From the NCBI GenBank assembly GCA_013076295.1, contig RQOL01000532.1, forward strand, positions 4,216,001 to 4,280,000: DNA of 64,000 nt, in the 5' to 3' direction. The notes beneath the pieces were generated by a model. It saw only the letters and a program-made list of their open reading frames with translations, was not told the DNA's origin and did no database searches. Source of the stretch: Sanderia malayensis. Its lineage: Eukaryota > Cnidaria > Scyphozoa > Semaeostomeae > Pelagiidae. The first letter of the stretch is position 1. Every line of letters begins with the position of its first letter. Shown piece after piece: positions 51,701 to 62,727 of the stretch. The translations under genes and the position numbers were made by a program.

Positions 51701-54700
51701 GTAGAATTTTCTAGTATAACAATCAAAACATCTGATATTTTAAATTGCTTTAAACTTGGTTCCTTTATCCTCTCTTAAAATAACTATGCCAAGTATTCTA
51801 TGGGTTCCCTTCAACATTTATTAAATTGGGTTGTCATTGTATACATGCAGGCATTTCTCTGTTAAATCTTCAGCAGCAAAGAACCATTGAATTTGGGCAT
51901 TCTGTGCTATTGCTATTTGGCTATTCTATGCTATTAGGAGTGCATGGCATAGAATAGCCATGCACTGCTAATGGCACAGAATAGGCACAATGCACGGGCA
52001 GAGCACATGCCTGCAGTGACCACCTTCATGTGTCACTGCATAGTTGCAATTGTGCAAACAAACCTGCATAGAAGTCAGCTCCAATGTTCTCAATTTCCAG
52101 AGGTAGCTGCCCAGGAGCATGTGCTCCATCGATCAATGTCAACTTGCCATGTTCTTTGCATATGTTCACGAGTTTTTCAACAGGCATCAGCAATGCACTG
52201 CCACTCGTAATATGATCAATTATCACCAGTTTTATATTGGGATTTTTGACTAGAGTTTCTTTGTATATATTGCATACATCATCTTCACTGTTGATTGGAA
52301 ATGGAATATCACAACATACCATCTCTGCACCAGCTTTCTTGGTGTAGTAATCAACAATGTTTCTCACTGCTCCATAAGTGTGATTTGTTATTAGAACAGC
52401 ATCATTAGCTGTTAGATTAAGTGATTTAACTACACAGTTGATAGCTTCTGTTACATTGTGAACAAAGACCAAATTATCAGGATTAGCACCGAAAGCTTTT
52501 GCAACTACATCACAGCTCTTGTACCATTTGTCTCTCAGCTTCAACAAAAACCACACATCAGGACAGCCCTCCATCTCTTCCTAATGGAAAAACAATAGTT
52601 GTTGTTGTTTTTTGAAAGTTTACCTCTTTACATAGCAAACAATAGCTGCTTTTTTTGGATTTTTAAATTTGCATTTGCAAACTTATTTTGGAAACATTTA
52701 TACTCCTTCGGGCTATTTGAAAGTTGATCCTGATATGGACCTTTATCATTTTATAAACATTACTGCATCTATAAAGTTATGTGGTTGTGAATTATTGTTG
52801 AAGTACACACATTACTTGCAACCAAATATAATACTTGCCTGTAATTGCCTCTTGTATGCTATGACTGGCTTAGGAAGGACACCATAAGATCCATAATTCA
52901 CAATTGCATAAGAGGAATCAAAATGAAAATGACGTAGACGCATTATTATGCCACAGTTGTAGTATTTCCTGACTACTTTGTGTACTGTCTTCATTAGCCG
53001 GTTGTCTGTCTTTCCTGATGTGCTAACATACTCTAATGCTTGATATGTTGTATAAAGACCAAGACTGCATCCAAGTGCAAGCATTAATTTCTTGTCAACA
53101 TTCTGTATTGCATTCTTAACAACGTTGGTTATATCTTGAAAGTCTATTTTGATTAAAGATACATCCATGACTGCCCTATCAATCCTGTTATGCGTGCTGA
53201 AAAGAAACAACAGAATGGCTGACTATTATTGACATGTGGTGGCTTAGCTTTTGTATAAGAATCGATTATGACGTTGCATTGGCCTAGGCGTTGTAGGCCT
53301 ACTTGCTTAACGTCAATCTGATTTTGATCTAACTTTTGTGGACACAATGACGGATGCTTTTTGGGATGGAAAAATTAACTTATCTTACCTTCCCTTGTAG
53401 TTATTATGTTTACAGTGAAAACTTTGTGTTAATTTTAGAGAGTTCTTTCTTTCATTGGGGCGTGCGTGGAATTGTCAAATCGTGTGTTGTTGTTCGATTT
53501 TGTTTTCTCTTGAGGGTGAGAGGAACATGGAGCAAAAGCTGTATCAAATCAAGTTAATGTTCCAGAGGGGAGGGGGCTATTAGAGAGAAGAGAGGGGGGT
53601 GCTATTGGAGTTTTATTGTAATTAATGAGAATACCAAGAAATGTTTTATTTCTGTTTTTTAGTTTTTGTTTGCACAAGATAACGTCACTGCTTTGAGATT
53701 AATCCTCCGTCAACCTTCGCCCCATTGGTTACACTTTAATCTTGAAGAAGTTGAAATGTATTTACCCAATCAAAGGGTAATTATAATTACTATTACTGTT
53801 GCTATTTGTTATTACTTACTTTGCATTTCTTCCTAAGTTGTGCTTTGAATGCTTTTATTGCCTGATTGTAAGATTCTTTATCATTATGCTCATGGAAACT
53901 ATTTATTTTTCAAATATTAAGAAATCGAAACCAGAGAATTCAGAGGAAGAGAAGCCAGAGGATGAAACGAATTTGATTGGAGATGATGATATCGAGGAGG
54001 GAACAGTTCAGGTAAGATAAGAAAAATTATAACAACTTATTATTTGTTTTCTATTTTTCAAAATTGTGTTTCATTTTTTCTGACATTTTTATGTTGCATC
54101 TCCCATACAACGAACGTTTTGTGATAGCGAACAAATTATTTGTCTTTCTCTATCAACGTAATAGCTACTAGCTAGGTATTTTCCAACAAGCCACTATTAT
54201 ATATAGGGCATGGTTTTATAATCCCTGATAAACAGCAAGTAGCTTCATTATCAAGAAAAGCATCAAAACATTTTTCTAGCTTCTGGTTTCATTTCATTTT
54301 TCAGCATTGACCTTGTTGCCCAAATTGATATTCGTAAAATTTTATCATCTCGCGAACACTACACTGCATCTCTTTTTGTTTTAGTACGGCCAAGATTACG
54401 AAAACCTTTTCAGTAATGTCAAGAGGATCGTAGCACTGGCCAAAAATGAGACGGTCAACAGTGCTTTGAAAGAATCAGCGTCTGGAAGATTTGATGTAAG
54501 TTTTCTACCAGGGATAATGGAACCGGTGCAAGGGATAAAGGGTCATATACTCCGTACATTGCTTTAAAATTCGACTGACATGGGGTTTGGTTGACCGGTG
54601 ATCCGTCCAATTGTTGAGATGCTTTCTACCTCACTGTCCTCTACTCGTATTAATCATTTGGTCAGTACAATGTCCCGGGACTGTGTTGCCCCGCCACTTT

Positions 54701-55155
54701 TCAATGCTTTTCGACTTCTTCCTACTGATCGAGTTTTGGTTAAGAATCAAATAGGAAAAGTAGGAGAAAATAAGTTTTTGAGGTGCCATTTGCTGAAATA
54801 TCATGGGGTAGCATGAGTTAATGAAGCTTCCAGTTCCGAATTATTCCTCTCATTGAATAGTGCCCAATGCTCTACTACTACTCTTTCCAGCTACTACTAC
54901 TCTTACTAGCTACTACTACTACTACTACTACTACTACTCTTATCAGCACTATTGCTGTCACTGTTACTACCACTGTCGTCGATACTGCTATTTTGACACG
55001 AGACACAGCAGAACAAATATTATGAAATGTTAATTTATTATAATTCTATTATAACTCGTTTGTCTTCTATTGTAATTCTATTTTAACTGCAATAGTTTCT
55101 CAATTTTTCGTAGATCGGTGGAAAGTATGATCTGAACCTCCTGTCGTATTCCTAA
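48712..55155 (+). CDS. NICN1: Nicolin-1 (NICN1), tubulin polyglutamylase complex subunit
   Basis: Small protein known as a component of the neuronal tubulin polyglutamylase complex; it has no enzymatic motif itself. Seven exons: 48712-48846, 48942-49017, 49430-49533, 53663-53776, 53922-54011, 54385-54495, 55114-55155 (TAA). They join in phase to 223 residues; the human protein is 213. Matches to the vertebrate protein, from memory: LIPCQV near the start, VIEVTFP, IKFKNHYAA (FKNYYTA in human), LKDRILMPNPH..EGSQ, ALRLILRQPSPHWL, and the C-terminal GRFD..GKYDLNLLSY. Exon 5 encodes an acidic linker (EEEKPEDETN..GDDDIEEG). ATG 48712 is chosen because it gives the family N-terminus. Intron 3 is 4.1 kb and contains the whole antisense aminotransferase at 50814-53168. 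A broken copy of exon 1 lies near 37.4 kb. Confidence 0.92.
49084..49140. repeat. Family A fragment (NICN1 intron 2)
   Basis: AAATAAGCCCCCAGGGGCTA followed by ATTCGGGGATTTTTGGTA resembles a terminus of family A. Confidence 0.45.
50814..53168 (-). CDS. Class-V aminotransferase, isopenicillin N epimerase-like (copy 2, nested in NICN1)
   Basis: Paralogue of 38698-42864 with the same four-exon plan: 53168-52839, 52580-52064, 51657-51446, 51149-50814 (TAA), about 464 residues. Exons 1, 2 and 3 have the same lengths as in copy 1 (330, 517 and 212 bp). The PLP motifs are intact (HNVTEAINCVV, DGAHAPG, NLHKW). Intron 1 is only 224 bp wide between 52581 and 52838 plus splice sites (copy 1: about 2 kb) and begins with GC in place of GT (CAG|GCAAGT). 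The stop falls four codons earlier than in copy 1. Exon 2 is nearly identical between copies, whereas the last exon carries many replacements (for example TEDSRHKCK against TQNGANKCK). The gene lies entirely in NICN1 intron 3 on the opposite strand. Enzyme class is well supported; substrate is unknown. Confidence 0.87.
54871..54939. repeat. Trinucleotide microsatellite (CTA/TAC)n
   Basis: Runs of CTACTACTAC broken by CTTTCCAG, TCTTACTAG and similar interruptions, in the last NICN1 intron. Confidence 0.9.
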
Positions 55156-57486
55156 CCTTGCTTTTGGGACAGCAAGCTCCTTGAACTAAGTTGCATTACA
55201 AGTTGCCACCTTGTGGATCATATTGTTGAGATTTTCACCTAAAATCAGAAAGAAGAGAAAGCAAATGGTTGCTCGAAAGGATGTAACATCAACATGAAAA
55301 TTCACTGCAGATTGGTAAAGGTAGGATGAAATGAGATAAAATAAGCCAAGGCAATTTCTAATTCATGCCTTGAAGAACGCGTCGCTGTATTTAGCTAATT
55401 TAAAAGCACTCGAGAGGAGTGTGGTTGTCTTTATTGTTTCGAATGAGTTGCTTTTCAAGATTTAAGTTATTAGAAAAGGAAAACAGAAAGATATGTAGAT
55501 ATATTAGCGATGCATTTATAGCGATTCATGCTCGCTTTAAGTTGAGTCAAGGTGGTTGTATCGGTTTTTAGAAAAACGAAAATCTATTTTACAAGAACAT
55601 GTCATGCATGGCAATGTTCACATTTATGAGGATGTTCGAAATTGTTTATTGATGATTCGGGAGGATTTCACGGACCAAATCCTCGACCACTGTTTCATTT
55701 TTGAGACGAAAGATCTCGCATGAATATCGCAAACATTTTTGAGATCTCTTTTTTCAAAGTCGAATGAGACTTTTTCGAAAAAGGCATCCGAAAGCTAGCA
55801 TAATAATTTTTGCAAGATTTTAAATGGGCTCTGGTATACCAACATCAAACACCAGATTATCTCTAGTGTTTCTTGACATACCCTAATCATTTTAACCCAC
55901 TTTATTTATTTTAACCAGAGGAATATTCTTTTCATCTCCACCAACTTTGTGCTTTTGTTATTTTGGAATGCAATTTTCTTTGCTTCTTTTTCTTTCGCTT
56001 TCTATCATAACCCTGTCTGGTTTCTTATGAATAGTAAAACTTCAATAGCTAATTGTTTTTGTCCAGCCTTACTATTTTTCTCTTTTATTATTTATCGTTT
56101 TCTTTGTCTTCTGTATTTACTTGTGCATTTTTGAGCTACACCTGATCTTCTTTCAACATTAAGCTCTCTACAAATTCTAAGGGAGTTTGTGTCATGTTTT
56201 TGATGCAATTAAATTCTCTTCTGTACGCTACTGACTGCAGTTGCTGCAGTTGCGTTCATTTGCTTCGTATTCAAGTCATGTTTGGGCATTTCAACCACAT
56301 AAGATATTATCCAAAGCTCGTTCTGATTTTGAGTTCTTCTTTTTTTGAACACCGCCTCTAAAGACCACCATATGAAAATTTTGGCAACAGTTCTTTTCTG
56401 AAAACATTTGCTTTTACGTTTGACATATGTTTTAGTTTTGCAAGTGATATTCATTTGTGTTTACACCTATTTTCAGAGCCTTTCAGACAATAACTACTTT
56501 GTGCTGAACTACAAGGGTTTTGTTATTTGAAAGGTTTTTTGTAATAAATTGACCAAACATTATCCTGCATATTTTGCAATTTGTGATTAACCTCATAGTG
56601 TCTTCTTTATAATTTTGAACCTAATAGGTCGGAGATTTTAACTCAAATTTGCTAGTTTTTAGTTTGAACAAAAATGTCGCAAGAAGAAACACACAGAATT
56701 CAGCCTTTACAAAAGTCTATTCTCCACTTAATTTTATCTCTAAAAGCACAACAGAACAATACATAAATTTCATCATCTTTTCATGTGCTTAATAGGAAAT
56801 CAGTTCTATTTACCAATTTATAAACCAATCAGATTTTTACATATATTTCTATTCTATCCAATCAAAACTTAATTAGGATAATGTGGGGAAAAATGAGACA
56901 CTTGAGCAATTTTTTAACATTTTTCCGGCATGAAAATGTGAAAAAGAAACAAAAATATTGCAACATTATATTTCAACTGAAATATTTATAGTAACAAAAG
57001 CAAAATCTGCCAATCATATTTATATCAAGAGAGTTTTAATGCTTTAGTGCCAAAGGTTTATATGGTGTGTGGGGTTGTAGGGACAAGAGAGTAATAATAA
57101 TTATTATTGTTACGAGATTTAAAGATATATTATCTTAGGGATTGACACTGAGATGTCTATCCCTTGAAAAAGGTCCAATTTTGATCATGTCAACCAAAGA
57201 GTTACTATCCATTTTTCTAAGCGCCGTGTAACCATTGTTAGAAACCCTAACCTTGAAATATTTGAATAAATTTTAGAGAAAACTTGAGCTTTCATTTACT
57301 TTATACTGAATAACAAAACTTCCAACAACGAACCTAAAACACGCGCTGTCAACTGTCCTAAAAACGTTTTTAGGACGCACGTGGCTAACTCGATCAAATT
57401 AAAGTCATACAGTACAAACTCCGGACCGAAACAGTATCTCTAGATCCAAAACTGTCCAACATTTTCAACTACCATTAAATTGAGCC
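55156..57486. other. NICN1 3' flank, no gene seen
   Basis: AT-rich DNA with short frames only. A short (TAA)n/(ATT)n run at about 57091-57112 might be the 3' tail of the minus-strand LINE fragment that follows. Confidence 0.45.
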
Positions 57487-58075
57487 TCATCGGGCATTTG
57501 AGATAAAAAATTGTCCAAGCCTTTCTTGGAAACAACCAGAGATACCCCCATTTAAATCCCGAAGGTGTTTAGGTGGAAAGTTGAACAACTTTGGACCCTG
57601 TATACAAAAACGTTTTTCCATTGATGAGCAAATTTTTTTCCCAACCATTCTCTTGACTTCACACTTTCTTCCGTGTCGAATATGGTGATATGATATGATT
57701 TCTGAGTTAACGTTGGGAACAACCCCTTCAAGAATTTTCCACACATATAATACGGTAACGCTCGCGACGTCGCTGAGGAAAATATACTCTACAGCTTTTA
57801 AGAGCTTCCCAATAGTTCATCTTTCTATTGAGATTCATCTTTCTTAAAAACGACCATTGCAATGCATCAAGCTTCTGAATCAAACCTTTTTTGGATGGAG
57901 ACCACGGTACACTGCAATACTCAATTTGAGGGACAAAATACATTTTCCAAAAGAGAAGCATGTGCTCTTTTTTACGAGTCTTGAAGGTACGAAGTATCCA
58001 TGATGCCACCTTTTTGCATTTTTCTATTGAGGTTGTTATGTGCATATTATTCCATACGAATAAGCTGTCTCTGTG
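57487..58075 (-). pseudogene. LINE reverse-transcriptase C-terminal fragment
   Basis: Two overlapping minus-strand frames carry the end of a non-LTR retrotransposon ORF2. The first (about 58045-57728) has VASWILRTFKTRKKEHMLLF, YFVPQIEYCS and WSPSKKGLIQKLDALQ. The second (57744-57487) has GPKLFN, PKHLRDLN and a decayed ending in which PDEAQ appears one frame over. This order is the thumb and tail of CR1/jockey-like polymerases. The 5' part, including the YADD active site and endonuclease, is missing, consistent with 5' truncation. The frames are shifted relative to each other, so it is dead. Confidence 0.8.
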
Positions 58076-58510
58076 TCCATGATAAAAGGGGTGAAATTAT
58101 ACTTGCATTTCGATTTTATTGAGATCACACTCCTGTCGTGGGACTGTTTTCCTCGCGTTTAATACCAGCTTTTAAGAGTTCTCCTCCATGGAAGAAAAAT
58201 TGACAAGAAACCGATCAAGTATTTATCCACCAATTCATGATCATCATATGCTCTGTTTTTATTGGAGTATTACTATTTATGAAAAATTATGAAAAAGTTT
58301 AGTTTTTTTATATCCATGATTGATGCCGTGTTTGTCGTCCAACATTTTGCTTGAATTGTATTGTACGGAATTCACGTGGCACAAACTCCCGTCTGCAATT
58401 CTGTGACTAAATGAGATCATGAATCGTGCGGGGATAAATCAACACTTATCTCCGAACTTTGTTTCTACGCAATCAATCTGTTGTGTTCACATCGTGTTGA
58501 TGTTGAAGTT

Positions 58511-58890
58511 TACCGTAAATTCTCTTTTAAGCCCCCCGGGGGCTTATTGTTTTTCAGTACTTTAAAGAGGGGGCTTATTAGGGAGGGGGGCTAAATTGAG
58601 AGAGGGGGCTTGATAAATATTTTGTAATAGAAAACCATTTTCAGTGGTGGAAATACATTAAATAATACATGAAATATATTATTCAATGAAGTCTGTGTGA
58701 AAAACGCTTATATCTACCATACTTAAGCCTAAATGATTTGAATTTGAATTTGTTGAGAAGTATTGAACGACCAATGAATAAAATGAAAATCTCCGTTGTT
58801 TGTCAAGTTGACTTATTTTGGCATCAGTGAAGATTGGGGGGGGGGCTAAATTGAGAGGGGGGCTTATTAAATTTCTTTAAATTAATTAAA
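58511..58890. repeat. MITE family A relative with G-rich ends
   Basis: It starts ACCGTAAATTCTCTTTTAAG and carries repeated GGGGGGCTTATTA and GGGGGCTAAATTGAGAG units at both ends. It is looser in sequence than 95-369 and 13934-14236 but shares the terminal plan. Confidence 0.55.
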
Positions 58891-58929
58891 TTAAATTAAA
58901 TTAAGCATCGTGTTTCTTTAATAAAATTT

Positions 58930-59657
58930 TTGAAGTATGTGGCGATATGTGCCCTGATGATAGGTATAAGCACCCTGGCACTCCGCGCTTCCACAAACTG
59001 AATGTATTCAACATGTGTGTTGCGATCGTACATCCCAAAAACCCATTGTTAGTGCTGCTCCCGCCTCCGGCCATGTTGGTATTTTTGCTTAACCATGAGA
59101 CTCTCGTCTATTTCAACGATATTCCCAACACTCCCGAATAGAAATTGCATGTTAAGCAGTTTGTGTGTACACTCCTCCCGCATGTAGTTGTACCAGTCGA
59201 CCACTGTGGGTTGCGACAGGCCAATTACAATTGTTACTGTCGTCAACCGCATCCCCACTGCCCAACAGTATATGAGGGCTAGGAATACCTTTAGTGGCAG
59301 CTTCGATTTGGCGAAGAACGAACCATGTCGTATGCTCTTCGACGAACGGCACTGCCGAGCAGGACACCTCCATCTGTATCCATCCTTTCCATCCCGAGGC
59401 GACAATGCCATTCGTCTGCGGCAATTGCGCCGATCGCATAAACACACTTGTTTCAATAGTCCACGCTGCTGAAGCCATTCAGTTAGTAGCAGTTGGTCAA
59501 GCATTATCACGGTATTCGAAAATATTCGTTTTGAATTGAACAATGAATGTAGATCTGCTGATAATATGCGGCAACGAAAAATGTCTCTTTCTCGTATCAG
59601 AGAAAAGGAACCATGTCTTACCCTTGTTGCCATTGATGTCTCAGATCCAATAAACAC
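58930..59657 (-). pseudogene. Merlin/IS1595 (ISXO2-like) transposase relic
   Basis: Reading the minus strand from 59657, the frame shows the order of this transposase family. A zinc-ribbon-like segment has CLCDRRNCRRRM...YRWRCPARQC. A helix-turn-helix region (LALIYCWAVGM, GLSQPTVVDWYNYMREEC) follows. The first catalytic acidic motif is IVEIDESL. A TAA at 59049-59051 interrupts the frame, but the same frame then resumes with WVFGMYDRN and ARSARVLIPII, both family features. The remaining catalytic residues are not found, so the copy is truncated as well as stopped. Eukaryotic members of this group are the Merlin transposons. Confidence 0.8.
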
Positions 59658-60250
59658 ATCTGGGATGAGCTCTTGGGCGTTGAACTATCTGGTACTGTTG
59701 TGGACATTTGTTTCTTTATTCTTTCTGTGGCTCTTTCTTGGGTCAGTTTTTGTGGTTTGTGTTGCACTGGCATGAGGTTTCTTGCCAGGTTGTCTTCGTG
59801 CTTATCCAATAATGTTGTGATGTTATGGTCATCGAGCCATATCTCTTGCAATTGGGGTTAAATCATCTCTTGCCCCATAATGTACCTAGTTTTCGCTGCT
59901 TCCCTTGGCACTGTTCGCATGTTCTCTTCCATAGATTATTGCACGATGGACTTGATTTGTGCTACTTGCTGCTCGGACAGCCAGGAATTAGGCTTCGCAG
60001 CTTGTTCCTCTGACGGACTGGATTCTGTTGGTGTTGTGCGAGTGTTGCGAGGACCAACTGTCGATGACATTGTCGAAGCGACAACTGCACCTTTCCTCAT
60101 TTGCGCTTACTTTTGGCATGACAGATGTTCTTATAAAGTTTTGTTCTTCAACGAGAGATCGAGTTTGTCGCGAATTTCTCCACGTTGGTATTTGCGTTTG
60201 ACTATAAAAAGTTCATTTCTCTGTCAAGGAGACTGCACCCATATATCAGA
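59618..60250 (-). pseudogene. Degenerate open frame, probably of a transposon
   Basis: One minus-strand frame runs through this interval with two in-frame TAA codons and otherwise coding-like composition: a Thr/Ser-rich start, LSEQQVAQIKSIVQ, then VPREAAK and a polar tail with KPQKLTQERATERIKK. I do not recognise the family. Its position beside the Merlin relic suggests a mobile-element accessory protein or a gag-like protein, but this is a guess. Confidence 0.3.
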
Positions 60251-60254
60251 TTAA

Positions 60255-61194
60255 CGAAAGTCCATATATAAGACTATATCGATTATACAACTATGAAGCT
60301 TAATACTACGAATCCTGTGTAAATTCAAAGCAAAGCATCAAATCGAAAATAGATAATTTGAAAACGAAATATTCAATGACAAGAAGAACAGTCAATTGTT
60401 CTTTCGGAACTCAATGAGGCTTCTAGGGTGTGCGGAATCTTGAATCGTATTGACAAGTCTCCGTCGCCTACCTTCGCGAGATCCATTAGAATTTCTTGAC
60501 TGACTGAAGTTCTTCAAAACTCCTCCACATATTTACTTGTTACTAGGAAGGCTGGCGCGCTTCGCGAATATGGTTGCATATTTGCTGATTACAATAATTA
60601 TTGAAAATATGGTTAGAATAAAATAAAATTAATATAAAAAGTTTTTATTGGATGATTGTCATTTCGACGTCAACATATTGCCGGTGAGATTGTAAGGTAT
60701 GTGTCGTTATTAATCTGTTATTGTTCTTCCAGTGTATCGTTATTGGTAACTGTTTGTGTATCGTTATCGTCGTCGTTATGATTATCGGTAGCGGTTTACC
60801 TGTGGTTGTTCTTCTTTCTGTGACGGTTCGTCAGGTGGCAACATGCTGACGTCCAAAGTATGACGGATTACTTACAGTGGTGGTCGGCGATGTCGGACCG
60901 CAGCATGTAGTAGCTGACGCAACATCAGCAGAAACAGGTACTGTCCTCGGCCTCTCACCTTTTAAATGTTAAGTTAGGGCTCGACACGAGAAAGTACAAC
61001 CATCTGCTAGCTTGCGACTTGAGTTTCATACAAACATACTGTGTCTGACGACAGACAGCTTAGACATAAATTAAACACAATAACAATCAAACAATTATAA
61101 CAAGACATTAATTAATACAATAATAATAGCAATCATAACATAAAATAAGAGTCAAATTGTCTAAGTTTCAAAGACAGGCAGGACAACGCGTGAA
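60255..61194. other. No gene seen
   Basis: AT-rich sequence between transposon relics and the RING/TRAF-type gene. It contains a low-complexity stretch at about 60710-60790 (GTTATTG/ATCGTTATCG units). The 3' UTR of the minus-strand gene should lie at its right end. Confidence 0.45.
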
Positions 61195-62724
61195 TCACAA
61201 AATATATTCATGATTTTCTCTCACAAAAAGATGATACACTCTGTGATCGTCATCTTCCTCCTCCCCCTCATCTTCACCGTCTGCGTCATACTCATCATCA
61301 TCGAATTCTACTTGAAACAAAAAATGGTTTGGGATTATTTTCCACACATTTGGGGCGCAAAAGATTGCGAATAATTTGTACATGCGTCGAACATTTAGCG
61401 ACCAAGATCCTTCACGAGCAAACAGATGGGCACGAGTGAAAAAAAATCGGATAAAGAGCAATCTTGAATAGCAAGAGCCAACGAATGGGAACGGCGAAAT
61501 GTGTGAGAATGGTATCCGCATATTTGAGAGGAACAGCTGGTGACCATTTCGAGAAGGTGCCACAGGAAGAAAAGGCTGACTACGAAGCCGTAAAATGATC
61601 GCTGATCGAAAGGTTCAGCCCGGCAGATATGAGAATGTGATTGATGCAGTAGACACCCAATCATCAAGTAGCTTAAACCGTGTGTTTACCTTCGAGCGTG
61701 GCCAAATTTCTTGCTCTGGGTGTCGCCGGTGCACATAGAGTCGTGTTGGCATCCTCTAAAATTAAAAAATCGCAGACAGTAAGATTACCATACCGCATGA
61801 ATAAGACTGAAACAGCAGACACACACAAATGTTGCAACGGAATCGAAAATCTTAAAAGGAACCAAAAAGTTTAAAAACTTGCTTCTCTCTTGCTACCAAA
61901 GAAAATAGATGAAATTTGAGACTCGATTGAGAAATACAAACAGTACCTGCTGTGGGGTTGGCATAGTCATTAGTTTCACTTGTGTTGGGTGTCGGCCTAG
62001 AATTCAATTAATCCGCAGCAAGGAAACCTTCCTTCATAGTCAGTAGAAAATATTTAAAAAATATTTGTCATCAGTGATGCAATGCAAGACAATGCATTTT
62101 TCGTCTGATATTGCCAGTCTAATATTTCAATACTTGTAAGTGGGCAGGGTACAACGCCTCATCACCATTGAACACTCATACTGATGAGGTAGGAGGTAGT
62201 TTCTATCCGAACGTAAGAATGAGAATTGTTAGACACTACTATTTCAATAAAGTTTAAGCGCAATTCCATATTGAGCAACATCTTGTAGATTTTTAAATAT
62301 GTGAGTACCTTGTCAGCGATGTGGCATTGCAACCGAATTTGCACTCTACTCTTCTTCCAATGCATTCCAATGAAATATGACTAGCCAGTTCTCTTCTTGC
62401 CATGTCCTTCTGGCAATGATCGCATTGGACGAGTTCCATTGGGCGAAGTCCTCTCTGTTCCACAGCGTCCCGTCGTAACACAGTCTCATCGCAACCAGCG
62501 TTCGGACACCCAATTGACACTAGGTCACAATCATCCAAATGGCCTTTGACAATTGCTACTGTGCAAGAGAACCCATACCGTGCCGATAAGCTTTCAACCA
62601 GAGTTCTCAGACTGTAGTTCGTTACTGGATATGCTTCCAGGGCAGTTCTGCACACTAGACAATATTTCTGGCTGCTATTTTGGCATGTTCGGCATATTGT
62701 ATGTCCGCATTTTCCATGTAAATA
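61195..62724 (-). CDS. RING/TRAF-type zinc-finger protein with acidic tail (5' end unresolved, possibly broken)
   Basis: Likely E3-ligase-like or TRAF-like adaptor. Exons on the minus strand: about 62724-62309, 61996-61947, 61755-61690, 61310-61195 (TGA). All splice phases agree and introns are GT-AG. The first shows the second half of a RING finger (CGHTICRTC...YCLVC), then a TRAF-type zinc-finger region (CPNAGC, VLRRD, CDHCQKDM, HISLEC, CKFGC). The two small exons encode Thr/Pro-rich linker. The last encodes an acidic block (EFDDDEYDADGEDEGEEEDDD) and ends REHEYIL-like (RENHEYIL). The first RING Cys pair is missing: upstream in frame is a TGA at 62725-62727 (context IP-stop-YLHGKCGH). Either an upstream exon joins in a way I could not see or the gene is pseudogenised. 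Intron 3 carries a gag fragment. Confidence 0.6.
61465..61640 (+). pseudogene. LTR-retrotransposon gag fragment
   Basis: The plus strand encodes, with a frameshift and stops, the same sequence as the minus strand at the right end of the window: AKCVRMVSAYLRG, GDHFEKVP.EEKADY and SLIERFSPADM. This is the capsid-type gag region of LTR retrotransposons. It lies in intron 3 of the minus-strand RING/TRAF-type gene, antisense to it. It is dead and isolated; no protease or polymerase is nearby. Confidence 0.65.
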
Positions 62725-62727
62725 TCA

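Noticed and set aside
56209..56454. Minus-strand frame of 81 residues with a Lys/Arg-rich start
   Set aside because: No recognisable domain, no splice context and no support from neighbours.
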